From CAWCWN01 sp963799245 (GTDB taxonomy: Bacteria > Chloroflexota > Ktedonobacteria > Ktedonobacterales > Ktedonobacteraceae): a stretch of 64,000 nucleotides of DNA. The stretch lies in NCBI GenBank assembly GCA_963799245.1, contig CAWCWN010000004.1:863883-927882 (forward strand), given 5' to 3'. The notes below the pieces were generated by a model, which saw only the letters and a program-made list of their open reading frames with translations, searched no databases and was not told the origin of the DNA. Position numbers and translations under genes: made by a program. Numbering within the stretch: position 1 is the first letter of the stretch; each line of letters opens with the position of its first letter. Shown here in pieces: positions 63,090 to 64,000 of this stretch.

Positions 63090-64000
63090 TCAAGCAGCAG
63101 TGCGCGCTCGTGCTCGTGCCCGACGCTTCTGTTCCCGTTTGCGCTCCCGCTGACGGAGTTCAGAAGGTCGCGGCAGTTTCCTGGGAGCCGTGATAGTCTG
63201 AGGCCACGTTTGGGGCAAGAGCCTGCCGCAGGCCAAGACCTCAGCGTTGAACAGCGCGGCTACTAACCCCAGGCGTCCGCGCACGACACAACTTAACCGG
63301 CGTGGCGGCGGCTGACCCGCTGGCCGCTTGCGCCGACGACAAGCAACATGCGGGGCTGGCAGCGGCTCGCCGCGTCTTTCCTCCCGTTGCTCCTCCTCGG
63401 CCTGGCAACCCACGCTCAGCGTCCAGACCTGGGCCACGGCCATCGCCAACCAGAGCCGTTCTACGCGACTGGCCTCCAGCATTTTGCTGTGGTGCCAGCC
63501 CCAGAGGCCGCGTTTGAAGTCTTTGAAGCCGGTTTCCACCCAAGTACGCATGCCATACCAACTCACTTCGGCTTGCTCTGGTTCCAGATCAGTGAGCACC
63601 GCCCAGGGATGCTCATAGCCTGCCTCCCAATGCATCAGCAAGGTACAGGTCAGGCGGCTGGCTTTCCCCACAAAGCACTCCACTCTTCCTTTCCAACTCG
63701 TTCCCGGCGTGGGAACCCATCGACTGATCCAGTCACAGGTCTCCTCTCCCACCACACGCGCTTTGACCCCCACGTTGATCCGCAAGAACGGATGCCAGCC
63801 ACAGGTGCAGATGGCCTGGAACAACCAGCGGGCATACAAGCCTCGATCTGCCAGGACCAGCACCTGCCAGTCCGGCGGAATGCTGCCCTCCAGGTGCGTG
63901 AGCAGCCCTTCCCAATGTGGTCGCCACGAGCCTTTCTCATGCCCTCCCAAGATTTTCCACGCCACCGGAATGGCGCAACTGCGCACCACCACGCTGATCG
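63090..64000 (-). CDS. IS4-type transposase, 5' end outside window
   Basis: The frame is open through the right edge. VLVLADRGLYARWLFQAICT (second Asp region), GMRTWVETGFKDFKRGLWGW (Glu block) and HHSKMLEASRVERLWLAMAV match IS4-like DDE transposases. The last 90 residues are Arg- and Gln-rich and end in a run of RA repeats. The start and first Asp lie beyond 64000. Confidence 0.75.
   Translation of the reverse strand, partial: ISVVVRSCAIPVAWKILGGHEKGSWRPHWEGLLTHLEGSIPPDWQVLVLADRGLYARWLFQAICTCGWHPFLRINVGVKARVVGEETCDWISRWVPTPGTSWKGRVECFVGKASRLTCTLLMHWEAGYEHPWAVLTDLEPEQAEVSWYGMRTWVETGFKDFKRGLWGWHHSKMLEASRVERLWLAMAVAQVWTLSVGCQAEEEQREERRGEPLPAPHVACRRRKRPAGQPPPRRLSCVVRGRLGLVAALFNAEVLACGRLLPQTWPQTITAPRKLPRPSELRQRERKREQKRRARARARTAA

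Overview
The window reads as a stretch of chromosome, or a decayed genomic island, from a GC-moderate soil bacterium. The most likely group is Chloroflexota, class Ktedonobacteria. That is an inference from gene content: an adenosylcobalamin-dependent ribonucleotide reductase, a DUF6325 plus SHOCT gene pair, a baeRF protein, an intracellular PHA depolymerase, and a very dense and diverse set of insertion sequences (ISL3, IS1182, ISNCY, IS701, IS1-like, ISKra4, IS6, IS481/IS3-like, IS630, ISAs1, IS66, IS5/IS4-like). No rRNA, tRNA or CRISPR array was found. Many genes carry frameshifts or stops, so the region is either decaying or contains assembly errors. Only reads or a second assembly can decide which.

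Layout. 1-6 kb: a tyrosine recombinase running off the left edge, followed by broken genes (ISL3 transposase, a YHS scrap, a phosphoribosyltransferase, a YbaK-type deacylase, and a kinase-like protein without its P-loop). 6-12 kb: lon and an unusual pyruvate kinase, separated by an IS1182 remnant. 11.8-15.3 kb: ISNCY, IS701 and IS1-like transposases. 15.3-22 kb: small genes, two alpha/beta hydrolases (one PHA-depolymerase-like, next to the start of an acyl-CoA ligase gene), a J-domain protein and a truncated lipoprotein. 22-25 kb: a membrane protein and nrdJ. 25-32 kb: a stress block (USP remnant, Hsp20, baeRF, tandem USP, M50 site-2 protease with CBS domains, DUF6325, SHOCT protein) and an ABC exporter whose permease gene was cut by an IS6 element. 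33-44 kb: two near-identical SDR genes in opposite orientation, a DUF6623-like gene split by a MITE, a hotdog thioesterase, an MgtA-type P-ATPase and a GH15 glycoside hydrolase. 44.4-48.5 kb: an IS630 copy and an IS6 copy, the latter carrying a nested IS481-like element. 48.5-51.5 kb: an SOS umuDC locus with a tandem UmuD and a GAAC-N4-GTTC operator just downstream of a sigma70-type promoter. 51.5-60 kb: a pentapeptide-repeat cassette, broken recombinases, an SDR/PaaI pair, ISAs1, a HigA-like antitoxin dismantled by a MITE and an IS66, and a MazEF-type module. 60-64 kb: three more transposases.

The most unusual signal is a dispersed repeat family between 17.1 and 51.7 kb. Each arm follows the pattern TGTSCTGGCTAC-N7-ATCCGTTC. 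It occurs as 62-nt hairpins (three copies), as inverted pairs about 160 bp apart end to end (three copies), as one degenerate pair of 118 bp, and as single arms. The seven-base core differs between copies but matches between the two arms of most copies, and base changes elsewhere in the stem are compensated. Several copies lie immediately after stop codons or have truncated genes. No family that I know explains this. It could be a structured RNA or DNA element, or the site of a recombinase with a variable crossover core. Five further inverted-repeat elements are also mapped: two MITE insertions with clear gene damage, a MITE sharing ends with the IS630 at 60 kb, a 161-bp element between two gene remnants, and an inverted-repeat cassette around the pentapeptide gene.
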